A stretch of DNA of 64,000 nt from Heligmosomoides polygyrus polygyrus (Eukaryota; Nematoda; Chromadorea; Rhabditida; Heligmosomidae), in the NCBI GenBank assembly GCA_947396885.1, contig OX377204.1:18793706-18857705 (forward strand), written 5' to 3'. Below, in pieces: positions 54,130 to 64,000 of this stretch (position 1 is its first letter; each line of letters opens with the position of its first letter). The notes under the pieces were generated by a model. That model had not been told where the DNA came from and did not search any database. It saw only the letters and a list, made by a program, of their open reading frames with translations. Made by a program: the position numbers and the translations under genes.

Positions 54130-54962
54130 TTTTCATTTCCGATAATCGTCCCTATGCGTCACCTCCCTCGCTGTTTTGGGTTCTTTTAGCCACAATGACG
54201 AAGGCTTTCCTTCCTTGAACTCACGCATACGAATGGGTCCGTGTTCTGATAATATGACCACCTTAAAATGAAATCGATTAAAGTCATTGTTCATCTCTTT
54301 TATTGTCGTTTCCCACGAATCCTTCGAACGGGCATTAATTTTGTGCTGACTCACGGACATATGAACTTGTTGGGACTCATTTTATTTATATTGAAGGAAT
54401 GCCGCTCTCCTTTCCTTTTAGAAGATGGCGTCTGTCGTTCTGTCCAGATACACAGCTAGGCCTTTTTCCACTTTCGGAAGGTTCATGTAACCCCCTCACC
54501 GCCTTGATATAGCTGATATTCTCTTGAACTTCCTCCTCCACAAACAGGCCAGATCGCGTTCGTCGGCGTTGTTTCGGCTCGGCCATGCGCGACTTATTGG
54601 ACGTCGTTCCAGAATCTGATCTGTGACAGTCCTCCGAACCTCTCCGTCTCACCGCAGAGCGCTATGCGATGCACTGGTTTCGGTGCCTGCTGACGTCGTT
54701 GCTGGTGCTCGGTGACGTCGTTCTGCCGGCTCGACGGCGTCACGGCCGCAGTCTGAAGCCGCTCGAAGATTCCGCCAAGGTTCGACACGTCGCCAGCTTC
54801 AACGCTGAGCAGCATCCCGAACTTCGAGCCGCGGTCCGTCCCAACGACGACGACAAGACGGAATTCGTCCGACGTGAGTGGACGGACGCCGTCTACAAGA
54901 AAGTCAGGACCTATAGTGAGTTCTGTGAAGGAGCAGTCTAGTGATTTTTGGCGCTGCTTCAT
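54130..54962 (-). pseudogene. Decayed unrecognised coding region
   Basis: Three minus-strand open frames in series look protein-like: 54962-54594 (contains TIGPDFLVDGVRPLTSDEFR and GMLLSVEAGDVSNLGGIFER), 54652-54386 (RTRSGLFVEEEVQENISYIK) and 54360-54133 (NARSKDSWETTIKEMNNDFN, ILSEHGPIRMREFKEGKPSS). They follow one another with shifts, as in a frameshifted gene or one with short introns. I do not recognise the family. A retroelement ORF1 or a host gene remnant are possible. The overlapping plus-strand frame 54669-54941 has a signal-peptide-like start and cannot be fully excluded as the real one in its part. Confidence 0.35.
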
Positions 54963-56009
54963 TCACTGGCTTATTAGCGCAGAACCGCATTTTAGGTAGA
55001 GAAAAATAATAACTGCACCTGGTAAATCATGTTTTTTTAGAATTTTTTCAAAATGTGACCGGCGAACTAATTGTATTTCTTCTAGTCAAAGGTATTTATT
55101 TTATACATTTTGAGTTTGAGATAAGTGAAATGCAAGAATGGGAGCTCCTGTGGGGCGATGCGAATTTGAGGTGACGCCACGTAGCGTCTGCAGTTCGAAT
55201 GACAATTGCAAGGTAGAGGTTACGCCAGATTGCGTCCGTAATTCATACCTTATTCATGTTCTCCCCATTCCCTCTCTCTTCCACCGTAGCCTCAACAATC
55301 CCTCATTGTAGAAAGATCTACTGCCTTTTTGTTGTTGATACGAGACCTTGAAGAGGAAAGTTAAGGACTGACGCTGCCACGCCATGTGGCGTCGTTTAAG
55401 GTCAGGCCAGGATGTGATAGAAAACACCATACGGTGTTTGTGGTCTTATTCGCACGTCTCCAACGTTTTACTGCTTAATTTTCTATTTTTATTTCTGTTT
55501 TTACCTTCCAAAAAAATTGAAATCGAAGTGAACATCTCTTAAATAAAAGCGAGGTGCTTCCACACTAGAGGTCCTCCAGGAAGATGAGAATACTTGTTCA
55601 AGGAAAACTTAGTGCCGTCTTTTAAGGTTTTTAAATTTAGTTGCTCAAATGCATGAACGTTTTGTTTGAAATTTTTTATCGTCGGACTCGCTGCGTCTCT
55701 AAACTGATTAAAGGTATACGTGCAGCTTACATTGAACGGCAAAATCGGGATATATGTGACTTTTCATAATCGTTTTTATTGCACCATTAACAAATGTGTA
55801 ACTCTCCGTAAACAGAAATTTCGTTATCAATCAAATTAAAACCGCAGCAAACTAGACGAGTACATTGCGCAATCTATCCTTTTGAGCTCTAGCAAATGCT
55901 TTTCCAAAGGCAATGTGAACCAATACAACGGTTGCCATTGATACCCGAAGTTCAATCACCAAGATGTTCCAAGATCTGTGTTTCTGTAGATTTTCCTTCC
56001 CAATATTGG
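54963..56009. other. Unique DNA, nothing recognised
   Basis: GACGCCACGTAGCGTCTGCA (55172) and CACGCCATGTGGCGTCGTTT (55378) are loosely similar GC-rich words in AT-rich DNA. No element ends found. Confidence 0.3.
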
Positions 56010-57825
56010 GCAAAGGTCGGCATTAAGCAGTCCCTGTCGGGATGGGCCATGTCAGGGGTGTGCGTTAAATTTTTCGGTAGATTTTTAACGACCACTTTTT
56101 AACGAAAAATTTTTGCGTTAAAATCGGTAAATTCGTTAAATAAAATGTCTCTTAGCTGCAGTCAGTTTAGCATATTTTAGTATGTAAAAAGCCAGATCTT
56201 TTTCTTGATTGATTTTTTTTTGACTCCGTCTGCATGACAATTATTTGACAATGCCTTCATCTTCAAATAACAACAGTCTATCATCAACAAAATAAGCGAG
56301 AAGAACCATTAAGATTCTGAAACCAAGCAGTTTCAGACTTTACACAGACAAGACTTTTGAAATAGGAAATTGTTCACCATACCTGGTTCCTTTAGCTGGT
56401 GGAATGTTGTCCACCATCTGGGAAGATCGAAAGTGCATCGTATCACGGCTCAACGTTTCTGTGCTTTTTTCGTCTTTTTTCCCAAATTTTTAGAAAACAT
56501 GAGCTCACTAAGTAGACTTTTGCAGCCAAAGGTTTTTCTATACTGCCATAATTGTTTTGGGAAACTACAGAATGTTTAGTGAAGAATTCAATCAGGCAGC
56601 AACCACAGCGAATCCCTTGGTACAGTCCGTCTTTGTAGGATATTTACGAAGTCTTGTCATCTTTCCTAATTCTTACAAGTAGAGTTCGTCACTATCTGTC
56701 ACTCATTTACGATTTCTCAGCAATTGACCACTCAGATCTTCTTCTTGAAGGACCATTTTTCATGTAATTCTAGTGCTTTTAGCTACATATTTCACTGTTT
56801 CTCGTGTATACTAGCTGTGCTTCTCCCAAAGGAAACCGCAAAGGAAGTCCTTGAAGAGAACGAAATAGTTAAGAAAATTTGTTGACATTCACGGCATAAA
56901 ATTCAGTAAAAGTGAAGCAAAGACAGTACCCGTAGCCACGTTATATCAATTAGGCAAGGCTCAAAATTGCCTTAATGTAGTTTTACAGTCACCGGCTGTT
57001 GCTACACGAAAAATTCATCCAACTTTCCGGAAAAGAGGGAAGGAACCCATCTCTTGCATTGTTTCGTTTCTTGTGCTTGTTTTTTCTCGCATAGTTTGTG
57101 TTTCGTAGCGCTTTCTTCGTGTTTTCTATGCCTTTTCAACCTCACTTATAAAACAAATGGCACAAAAAAACGTGGAAAACTGGATGGTTGATAATTATGA
57201 AGAAGTATTATGTAGCAATCAAACGCAAGAAACGGACCAGGAAGTCGAAAAGCACGGAGCGACAGCGTAGAAAAGTTGGGTCGCACGCATTTAAATTGGT
57301 CAAAGTGCAAGGAAAATGCCAACAATTCTTGAAACTCGAGGACAATATCGATTGAACTTCACTGATTTAAGTAAGCACAAGGTTTCCGGAACACTGCGAA
57401 AGCTCATTCAATAAAGTCCAAAATGCATTTACATGGAAAGGAAGCAAAACTTTAAAAATTGTCATAAAATGTCGTTAGTGCAATTTAACGCAATTTTTCG
57501 TCGTTAAATTTCGTTAAAAAGTTTTAACGAAAAATGCCGGTAAATTCGGTAAATCGGTAAATCGTTAATCGGTAAACGCACACCCCTGGGCCATGCATCC
57601 TTCTTCGAACGTCAGCCGCAGAAGCGACTTGGATGCGTGCATGTCATACGCAGTGACGTGCGATGGACAAGTTAGTGCTTTACCATTTCTAGACAAGTCT
57701 TATGCAGTTCACTCTGAGACACAGAAAGTTGGGTTGGCATGCCGGATTCGAACCGAGAACTTCGAATCGCGGTGCATACGGGAGCCAGCGCCTACTGCGA
57801 GCGCTACCGCTCTACTCAGCTCCCT
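56010..57825 (-). mobile_element. SINE split by hAT copy 2
   Basis: Left part AAGGTCGGCATTAAGCAGTC and CTGTCGGGATGGGCCATGT up to 56052. It resumes in the duplicated GGCCATGC at 57589 with ATCCTTCTTCGAACGTCAGC, GCATGCCGGATTCGAACCGA and GAGCCAGCGCCTACTGCGAG. Orientation reverse. Confidence 0.82.
56053..57588. mobile_element. Non-autonomous hAT transposon (copy 2)
   Basis: Ends CAGGGGTGTGCGTTAAAT and CGCACACCCCTG, 8-bp duplication GGCCATGT (56045) / GGCCATGC (57589) with one mismatch. The 12-bp terminus is identical to hAT copy 1. Subterminal repeats are CGGTAAATCGTTAA here instead of CGTAAATCGTAAA. No transposase. 1,536 bp. Confidence 0.93.
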
Positions 57826-58371
57826 GAAGCAAAGCGCAGAGTACGAAATCCTTCTTCAGGAAAAAGCGCTGCTCAGTCTGGTGTGACGTCTTCGCGACTT
57901 CTTCAGACTTGTTCTAAAGGTGCTCTTCCTCCGCTCCACCCGACTAGTCACGCTGTTCCCTCGTGACGTCGGCCGGCCTCTGTCGGAGCCGAATCTTAAG
58001 GCCTTATCAATAATGAACACGTGGTAATATTCTAATAACGGCCGAGACGCATGCGGGCCGCATCGCCACGCTCTCGCATTGTCGCCATACAATGACGCGA
58101 CGCATTGCATAATCGAATTATTCGACCATTCTGGAGAACAGCAGCATCCGTGGGCACCGACGGGTCTTCTCACCCCGGCCAGGCATACTAATTAATCGGC
58201 GTGATGTTGTTGGTCGAAGACGAACTGGTCCATTTTCGCCCTAGCCTCCGACGAACGCTTCACGGCGTTTTCCTGACTGAATTGGTCCTTCTTCGCGGGT
58301 TTCTTATCTTGGAGGACTCAGTGGCCGATTTTTCCTGTGCCCGCACTGCCGCCATAGATTTGAGCTTCATT
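57826..58371. other. Unique GC-rich patch
   Basis: TAAGGCCTTATCAATAATGA at 57989 starts like a GGCC-type MITE end after TAA, but no partner end was found. Open frame 58201-58434 is not recognisable. Confidence 0.3.
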
Positions 58372-58432
58372 CCTTTGTGGATGCGCCTCGCACTTAATTT
58401 TACGGAATGTTGTGGTGGTAGCTGCTTTAGAT
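58372..58432 (-). mobile_element. SINE 3' fragment
   Basis: TTTGTGGATGCGCCTCGCAC followed by ACGGAATGTTGTGGTGG. Confidence 0.65.
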
Positions 58433-58486
58433 AGTGTTTGGCTCATGCAAATACTTTTGAAGAATAAGATTTAGTCAAAACACGGT

Positions 58487-58742
58487 AAAGGATAAGGGAC
58501 GGCGTTGCTCAGTCCCGTATTAGGATACGGGATGTCGTGGGGGCGATTTGATTGCGTATTTGGCCATAAAATGACTTACAGTCGCCAGCCGATGAACAAG
58601 TCAGCGCTTTACGCTTACCAGACAAGTCTGGTGCCAATTCACCAACTCCGGAAGGCTTGGTTGACCTGGGCGGGAAATCCGAGCCAGAAGGTATCGGGTG
58701 CACGCGACAGCTCGGAACTCCTCTGACTGTACTAAACGAGCC
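58487..58742 (-). mobile_element. SINE, full span with short deletions
   Basis: Reverse: TAAAGGATAAGGGACGGCGT, GATTGCGTATTTGGCCATAA, CCTGGGCGGGAAATCCGAGC and GGTATCGGGTGCACGCGACA. The stretch GCGCCACGCATTCTACTTC is missing. Confidence 0.88.
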
Positions 58743-58929
58743 AAAACCCGACATAAAATATAATTTGAACGAAACCTTGCGAAATATGTAGACTATTCAA
58801 AGGAAATCGTTTTTTAGAAATATTTTATTCTATCGAATTACTGTTTTTGGATTCCTTAGTTCCTTAGTTCCTGTTACTAAACGAACCGCTTGAAATTGAA
58901 TTTTTAAGTTCACTTTGCATTGAAAAAAA

Positions 58930-59100
58930 ATGATCGCCTGCTGACCCCGTCAGCATTTCACTCTTCCCAGGCAGGTCTCGTAGCGATTCATCCACCCAAA
59001 GGGCTGAGTGATTAGTTGGCCTGGGCAGGGTCGGAACCAAGAACTTGGACTTGGTATGAACGGTAAAACCTGCGATCATGCGATGCGACCAAGCGCCCAA
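58930..59100 (-). mobile_element. SINE 5' half
   Basis: Reverse: TTCCCAGGCAGGTCTCGTAG, AGTTGGCCTGGGCAGGGTCG and CTTGGTATGAACGG, ending CAAGCGCCC. Confidence 0.75.
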
Positions 59101-59309
59101 CACTTAAGCTAGTCTAGTCTTACGCAGTAGCTCTGTGAGATAGCCTACCCTACCTGGATCTATTTGTATCATTTCTACGGTTTTAGCAACGATAGAAAAA
59201 AAGAAGATGAAGAAGAGGAAGAGGAGGACGTTCTTCAAAGCCAACCTTGTGGTGTTCACCTCCCTCACGAAAATTAGGTAGTTAGGATAAAGAGTAGAGA
59301 CTGACAATA

Positions 59310-59578
59310 GTTAAGACCTTTACGAGATGCGCCATGCGTTCTACTTCTAAGGCATGTCATGGAGACAATTTGTATGCCTATTTTGGCTACGACTTGCACT
59401 GTCTAATCGATGGAAACGTCATGTGTTTTGTGCGTTCCACACAAGGCTGGTCTTTACTAGCCTTGTACGCAGGTATGGTAGATTTGTGGTTCACCTGCGC
59501 GGGAAGTACGAACCAAAAATCTGGAATCGGGTGCGCATGTTAGCTGGCACGCCCTCCATCTGCGCTGCCACTGCTAAG
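59310..59578 (-). mobile_element. SINE, strongly diverged
   Basis: Reverse: GAGATGCGCCATGCGTTCTA, GGCATGTCATGGAGACAATT, AATCGGGTGCGCATGTTAGC and CCTCCATCTGCGCTGCCAC. Confidence 0.78.
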
Positions 59579-59936
59579 TTAGTTAAAGGAGTCAATTTTT
59601 GGCGCGGGACAGGGACGAACTAAGGGAAACTGCTCCAGCCAGTAGTTCTGACCTTCCTATACTGATTCAATACTCTCGACACCTTAAAATGAAATCCTTC
59701 TTGGCTCAAGTCAATTTCTGAAAGAAAAACTGGAAACTACAGGGATCAACGCGCAACGAGCTGCGAAGCTGATTGCTCGCAGACCTCCCTGACCCATCTA
59801 GGACCATGAACTAGAAATGGAGAATGGAGACCCAAAAATTCTGCGATATGCCGAACAAAGAAGACGAAAAGAAGGGCGGTCTCATCTCTAAGAAACTCCG
59901 CTTGACTCAAGGCGATTAAGATCCGTATTGGTTATT

Positions 59937-60165
59937 TTCCTAGCGGGTTGCGCCACGCACTTTGCTCATATATTAGAATATCTGCAGTGCGTTTTTAGCA
60001 CATAGTTATGTAGAATTACGTTGGTCAGCCGGTGTAGAACTTAAGCTTAATTTTCTGGATTCATGTCCAGATCCAGTTCGCAGTGTCCATGTCGAGATAA
60101 ATAGTCATGCAGGCTCGAACGACCCAAGGTGCTCATGACAGCAGACGCCTCTTTCGACTGCCCAA
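59937..60165 (-). mobile_element. SINE, strongly diverged
   Basis: Reverse: GGTTGCGCCACGCACTTTGC, ACGTTGGTCAGCCGGTGTAG, AGGCTCGAACGACCCAAGGT and GCCTCTTTCGACTGCCC. Confidence 0.65.
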
Positions 60166-61008
60166 CCCTTTTCTACTCCTTGAACAATCTAATAGTTCAA
60201 TCAATTATACTCTATAATTAGAGGATAACTTAGCTTGGACGAGCTTGTCTATAAGTGTCTTCGGCTGACCGGCACCGAAGCACACGCCTTCCAGTTTCCT
60301 TTGCTCAGATTATTCCAATTCTAGGTTATGGACGATGTGTCGAGCGCCAATTTGCCACCCAGTGTTTTTAATGGGCGGCCGAGCATATTCGAGTGCAAAT
60401 CGAGTTCTGGCCATCAAATCGCGAATTACCATATTCACGCGATTCTATCAATCGACTTCCGCTTTCGACGCCCCATTGTCCTCAGCCGTCGAAAGCGCCG
60501 TTGGCTCTGTCTCTCTCTCACCTTAAGTACTCCAGCACAGCTGCCAGCGACATACTACTTTGCTTCTGCCGTAGTAGAGCGCGTGAAGTGCAATTCGATA
60601 TGTTCACAGTTGATTTTTCGGTGCCGTTCTGTAACTACTGTACTAACCACATGTATTTCGGCGGTGGAAAGTGGAAGGTAAAAATCAGCTGGGGGCTCTT
60701 GAGATTTGCGTCGTGTTCCGCTTGGAGATGATTTCACTTTTTTTCACATAAGTTCGAATTGTTTCCCAATTTGCGATTAAACCTATTGGGTCGACCCGAA
60801 TGTTCCCATCTTTGTTTAAGTTTCCTATTCCACGAGAATAACACGCATGCTCGATTCGGCCTTATTGGCTGACATGCTCGCGCCGTCCTATGCTGCCCAC
60901 ATTCGCGACCAGTACCGGTAATTCTTCCAAGACCATGAAAATTCTAATCACTGCGGCGACTTGGGAAATAAGACTACAAGAAACATTTAGGATCTATATG
61001 CAAGAGAG
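60166..61008. other. Unique DNA, nothing recognised
   Basis: Open frames on both strands in 60330-60740. None shows a domain. Nothing else noted. Confidence 0.3.
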
Positions 61009-61155
61009 CGTGGTAGCGCAGTGGGAGGGAGCTCCGTCTATTTTATGCAGCCGGATTCAAATTTTTAGTTTAGAGTGTATGCTCAGGGCAGCCAAGCCTT
61101 CCTTCTTTCCGGAATAGAAGAATTGGTACCAGTTCTGTCTGAGAAAGATATTTTA
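61009..61155 (+). mobile_element. SINE 5' half
   Basis: GCGTGGTAGCGCAGTGGGAG keeps the A box, GCAGCCAAGCCTTCCTTCTT and GAATTGGTACCAGTTCTGTC. It ends after GAGAAAGATATTTTA. Confidence 0.8.
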
Positions 61156-61324
61156 TTATATTTTTTTAGTTTTTGTATACATAGGATACATTGTATAGAA
61201 TATACAAAAGATCCTGGTAGAAACTGAGCAATTGAATATATATGTACAAAAGTTCTTGGTAAAAAGTGAGCAATTCATCCATTTTTGTGGAAGCGGAAAA
61301 GTCCAGTTTTCTTGTGAATTGGTC

Positions 61325-61500
61325 TCACAATGTCCCGTAGGAGTAGCATGCGTGAAAATGGAAGATCCCAAAAAGGTAGTTAATGCCGTTTGTGATCCAT
61401 TATTAGCGTGGTTGGAGAGTAAGAGGAGGAGCAGGCTGTCGTGCGCACCCGACTCGAGCTTACTGGTTCGGTTCCCGCCAGAGCCAGTTATGTCTTCCAT
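61325..61500 (+). mobile_element. SINE tail joined to a SINE head
   Basis: CCCGTAGGAGTAGCATGCGT and TAATGCCGTTTGTGATCC are a 3' tail. GCGTGGTTGGAGAGTAAGAG, GCACCCGACTCGAGCTTACT and GGTTCGGTTCCCGCC (61408-61475) are a new head. Two partial copies in tandem, same orientation. Confidence 0.65.
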
Positions 61501-62359
61501 TTCTTTAAGTGGACTCATAGATATACTGCATATTCTATTTTGACTGCTACTATACTCCCAAGTAGCGCTCTCGGAGAGTGATTCGCTAAACAAAAAAAAA
61601 TATACCATTTAGATTCTAAAGAGAGCAACTTGCGAGCGGATTCGACCTTGTTTTGGGGATGGCAGCGATTATTTGCTCTTGAAGCCGGAGGCACAAAGAA
61701 CACCCTCTGGTTTGCTCCTCGTCTAAGATTCTCGTCTATTTCTTCTCTGAAATCGTTCTTCTTCTTCTTGTTCTCCTGAGGGTTTGGGCAGAGTCCTTCA
61801 TTGCTCTTGAATTCGTCTAAATTTTGTTCTTCTGAAGGAGCCGAGTCCCCTGGCAGAGATTTCAGCAAAGTTGTTCGCTGCGTTCTTTCTCTTTTCACAG
61901 GGAGTAGGTCTGTATCCATATATGTATGTATGACATCTCTCCATTTTTTCAATTTGCAAGCCAGAAGAGGTCACACTGTTTGATTTTTTATCGTTCATCT
62001 AGCGGTGCTTCCCTCCTCCTTCCGACTAGGATAATTTCGGAAGATCCTTAACGATTTCCAAATGAACAGAATCAGTTTTCTATAGAAAACTGACATTGTA
62101 GAGTAGTGATTTTCAGGTAGCACTGACTATAAATAAGTGTTTCTAAATAAAAATGTCGGGAAGTGATTATCTTTCACAGCTTTGGTATTATCAGAAAGAG
62201 GGAAAACTGCCAAATCTGCCTAAATTCTTTTCAAGTAGCATCTTATTTTAAAACCTGATATGGATAAACACAACGGAATAGTCGAGGACTGAAGTGCCTT
62301 AAATGATCTACGATTTTTTCTAAAATAAAGCAGTAAAAAATTTAAGAATAGAGATAAAA
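61501..62359. other. Unique DNA, nothing recognised
   Basis: A minus-strand open frame at 61952-61515 is Lys/Glu-rich with no domain. A CTTCTTCTTCTTG tract occurs at 61760. Confidence 0.3.
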
Positions 62360-62628
62360 GGAATAAAGTTAGATCAGTCCTTGTCTTAGGATACGTCATG
62401 CATTTGGCTTCTACAGTATTATCGTAGTTTGCATGCGGGTGGGTAGTTTGCATGCGTCCTTGCCATGCGATGGTTTGCGATGGCTGAACTATACACGAGT
62501 TATGTTTCACGCTTCACAGACATTTTTGTACGAGTTCAGCAAACCTAAAGGATGCAAGGTCTAACTGGCATCGGCCGGATCCGACCAATAACCTCGATTC
62601 GGGTGCACACGACCGCCGGCTCCTCTTC
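62360..62628 (-). mobile_element. SINE, strongly diverged
   Basis: Reverse: GGATACGTCATGCATTTGGC near 62390, GCATCGGCCGGATCCGACCA and TTCGGGTGCACACGACCGCC. It abuts the TSD of the next copy. Confidence 0.6.
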
Positions 62629-62639
62629 TTACTGTACTA

Positions 62640-62927
62640 AAGGATAAAGGACGGCGTTACTCAATCCCTCTTGCGATGCGCTACGCATTCTGTTTCTACG
62701 GGATTTCGTGGAGGCGATTTGAATGCGTATTTGGCCATACGATGACTTGCGGTGGCCAGCCGATGAACAAGTCAGCAATCTATCCTTCCCAAACGAGGCT
62801 GGTACCAATTCACCGGCCCCGATGGAACGCAGGACTTGGACGGCCTGGGCGGGAAATCAGAACCAGGAACCTGGTATCGGGTGCACGCGACAGTCGGCGC
62901 CTCCTCCGTCTGCGCTTGACGCGCCCT
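62640..62927 (-). mobile_element. Full-length SINE with 11-bp target duplication
   Basis: TSD TTACTGTACTA at 62629-62639 and 62928-62938 is exact. Sequence close to consensus throughout, from AAGGATAAAGGACGGCGTTA to CGTCTGCGCTTGACGCGCC. Confidence 0.96.
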
Positions 62928-62979
62928 TTACTGTACTACCACATGCCAAATGGATTACAAACGACGTAAACTACTTTTT

Positions 62980-63030
62980 TCTTGGGATGCGTCGCACATT
63001 GCTCCCATAGGTTATCTTGTCGATGTTTCG
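62980..63030 (-). mobile_element. SINE tail fragment
   Basis: CTTGGGATGCGTCGCACATT followed by a degraded GTTATCTTGTCG. Confidence 0.45.
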
Positions 63031-63600
63031 ATCATATGAATGGTTGTTGAATCTATGCCATTGTCCGATTAAGCCTGCCTCTCCATCTTTGAACGATCAC
63101 ATTTCAGACCAAACTGGACAATTTTGAAGCTAAAGTGAGCATTTCTAAAGTGAAAGTTTGCGAATTTTTTATGAGGCTGAAATAACTTTTTGTTTGAAGA
63201 AGATTTATAATAGGAACTCGCTTTTATACCACACTAATTTTTTAATCGTTTGATTGAGCACAAAATTCTTATTCATTTCATTAAATTGCATTTTTGATTT
63301 ATTTTAAAGTGGCTTAGAGCAGCAAGCGTTCCAGCGTTTTATGTAGAGGAATTGTGTAGTGTACTCATCCAATGCGTTGCGGTATTCATTTGATTATTGG
63401 TTCAAATCTATTAAGAAGTTCTGTGCTCTTAAACACCTTAAAAGAAACCTAAATCTACCGAAATAGATAAGAATTTCGTGATTGATCGAAAATTGTAGCT
63501 ATTGTTAAGATTCAAAGGTGAGTTTTTAATAAAATCTTCCTCGAACAAAGGGTGTTTTGACATTCCTAAGAAAATGTTGGTTTCTTGTTCGTACGCCCCC
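63031..63600. other. AT-rich unique DNA
   Basis: Nothing recognised. A poly-C run (CGCCCCCCCCCCCTCG) is at 63596-63609. Confidence 0.35.
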
Positions 63601-63607
63601 CCCCCCT

Positions 63608-63806
63608 CGTCCAGGCCAACCCAACCTTCCATTCCTTCGAGTCGGTGGATTAGCACCATATTTGTCTGGGAAGGATTAAACACTGACTTGCCCATCGGAT
63701 GGCCACCTTAAGTCATTGCATAGACCGAATACTTATTCAATTTGCTTCCTCGAGTGTGTGGCGCATTCCAAAAGGGATCAATTACCGTTTATTCTTATTC
63801 TTATAA
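63608..63806 (+). mobile_element. SINE lacking its head
   Basis: CGTCCAGGCCAACCCAACCT, GGGAAGGATTAAACACTGAC, GTGTGGCGCATTCCAAAAGG and a tail TTATTCTTATTCTTA. The promoter boxes are missing. Confidence 0.85.
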
Positions 63807-64000
63807 TCTTGCCCTTTATTTGTTTGTATTTTCCTTTACAGCAGTTGTCTAAGGTTTCAATTTGGTACGGTCTACCATGAATAAGTAGTCTTCGTAGCAG
63901 AGGCTGAGGCCGTCTAAGAGCATGTTTGGAGTGTTTTTTCATCGTAATGGAATGGGTCAACGGGTAAATTGTCATCATAGCGGCAGTTTCTTTTCTTTTG
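63807..64000. other. Unique DNA to window end
   Basis: Nothing recognised. Confidence 0.4.

Noticed and set aside
57989..58010. Another GGCC-type MITE (TAAGGCCTTATC)
   Set aside because: No inverted partner end within several hundred bases.
60328..60731. Gene at 60.3-60.7 kb
   Set aside because: Three plus-strand frames and one minus-strand frame are all open in part, none with a domain or consistent codon pattern.
22306..62969. Numerous 60-95-residue ORFs of the form ...PADEQVSALSFPNKSGTNSP
   Set aside because: All lie within SINE copies and reflect shared non-coding sequence.
1..64000. CRISPR arrays, riboswitches, bacterial promoters or operons
   Set aside because: The window is eukaryotic repeat DNA. 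No spacer-repeat periodicity or bacterial gene organisation is present.

Overview
This is eukaryotic DNA made almost entirely of repeats. I could not recognise one complete, intact host gene. Several features point to a nematode, most likely a clade V strongylid such as a hookworm: three mariner remnants, RTE-type and CR1-like non-LTR remnants, a Penelope-like GIY-YIG remnant, hAT and PIF/Harbinger-type foldback elements, a 22-nt match (20 of 22) to the nematode spliced leader SL1, and a very abundant tRNA-derived SINE. The species assignment is inference. No bacterial operon logic applies.

The main organising feature is one SINE family. I count about 47 copies or fragments on both strands, roughly 15% of the window. 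The full form is about 285-295 bp. It has a tRNA-like head with pol III A box (TAGCGCAGTCGG) and B box (GGTTCGGATTTCC), a unique body, and a 3' end of repeated TTTATCC units. Several copies have 10-14 bp target-site duplications (TSDs), e.g. at 22203/22511, 28936/29233, 33971/34237, 43562/43858 and 62629/62928.

Layout. 1-340: 3' end of a CR1-like LINE with an (AATA)n tail. 1.3-2.1 kb: Penelope-like GIY-YIG end. 4.0-5.2 kb: a SINE split by a mariner. 5.2-13 kb: scattered SINEs and unrecognised unique DNA. 13.1-15.2 kb: a possible Penelope-like tail, two hairpins and an RTE C-terminal remnant. 16-17.3 kb: SINE cluster. 17.6-19.0 kb: a GC-rich 145-bp tandem array capped by a perfect palindrome, a diverged ~166-bp tandem array, and the SL1-like 22-mer. 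20.3-22.2 kb: a hAT element carrying a coding-like exon. 22.2-29.4 kb: SINEs, a CR1-like LINE and a foldback element. 30.4-32.8 kb: nested PIF/Harbinger-type MITEs. 33-39 kb: SINEs. 39.5-40.5 kb: RTE fragment. 42-48.8 kb: SINEs and CCAATCA foldbacks. 48.9-54.0 kb: two SINEs split respectively by a mariner and by a DDE_1 transposon with long terminal inverted repeats (TIRs), then a third mariner. 54.1-55 kb: a decayed unrecognised coding region. 56-57.8 kb: a SINE split by a hAT. 58-64 kb: more SINEs.

Relationships. Four of the clearly delimited DNA transposons sit inside SINE copies, so relative ages can be read directly. The 2-kb DDE_1 transposon carries a tRNA-like sequence with correctly spaced A and B boxes inside each of its ~455-bp TIRs. 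All transposase and reverse transcriptase reading frames seen are broken.
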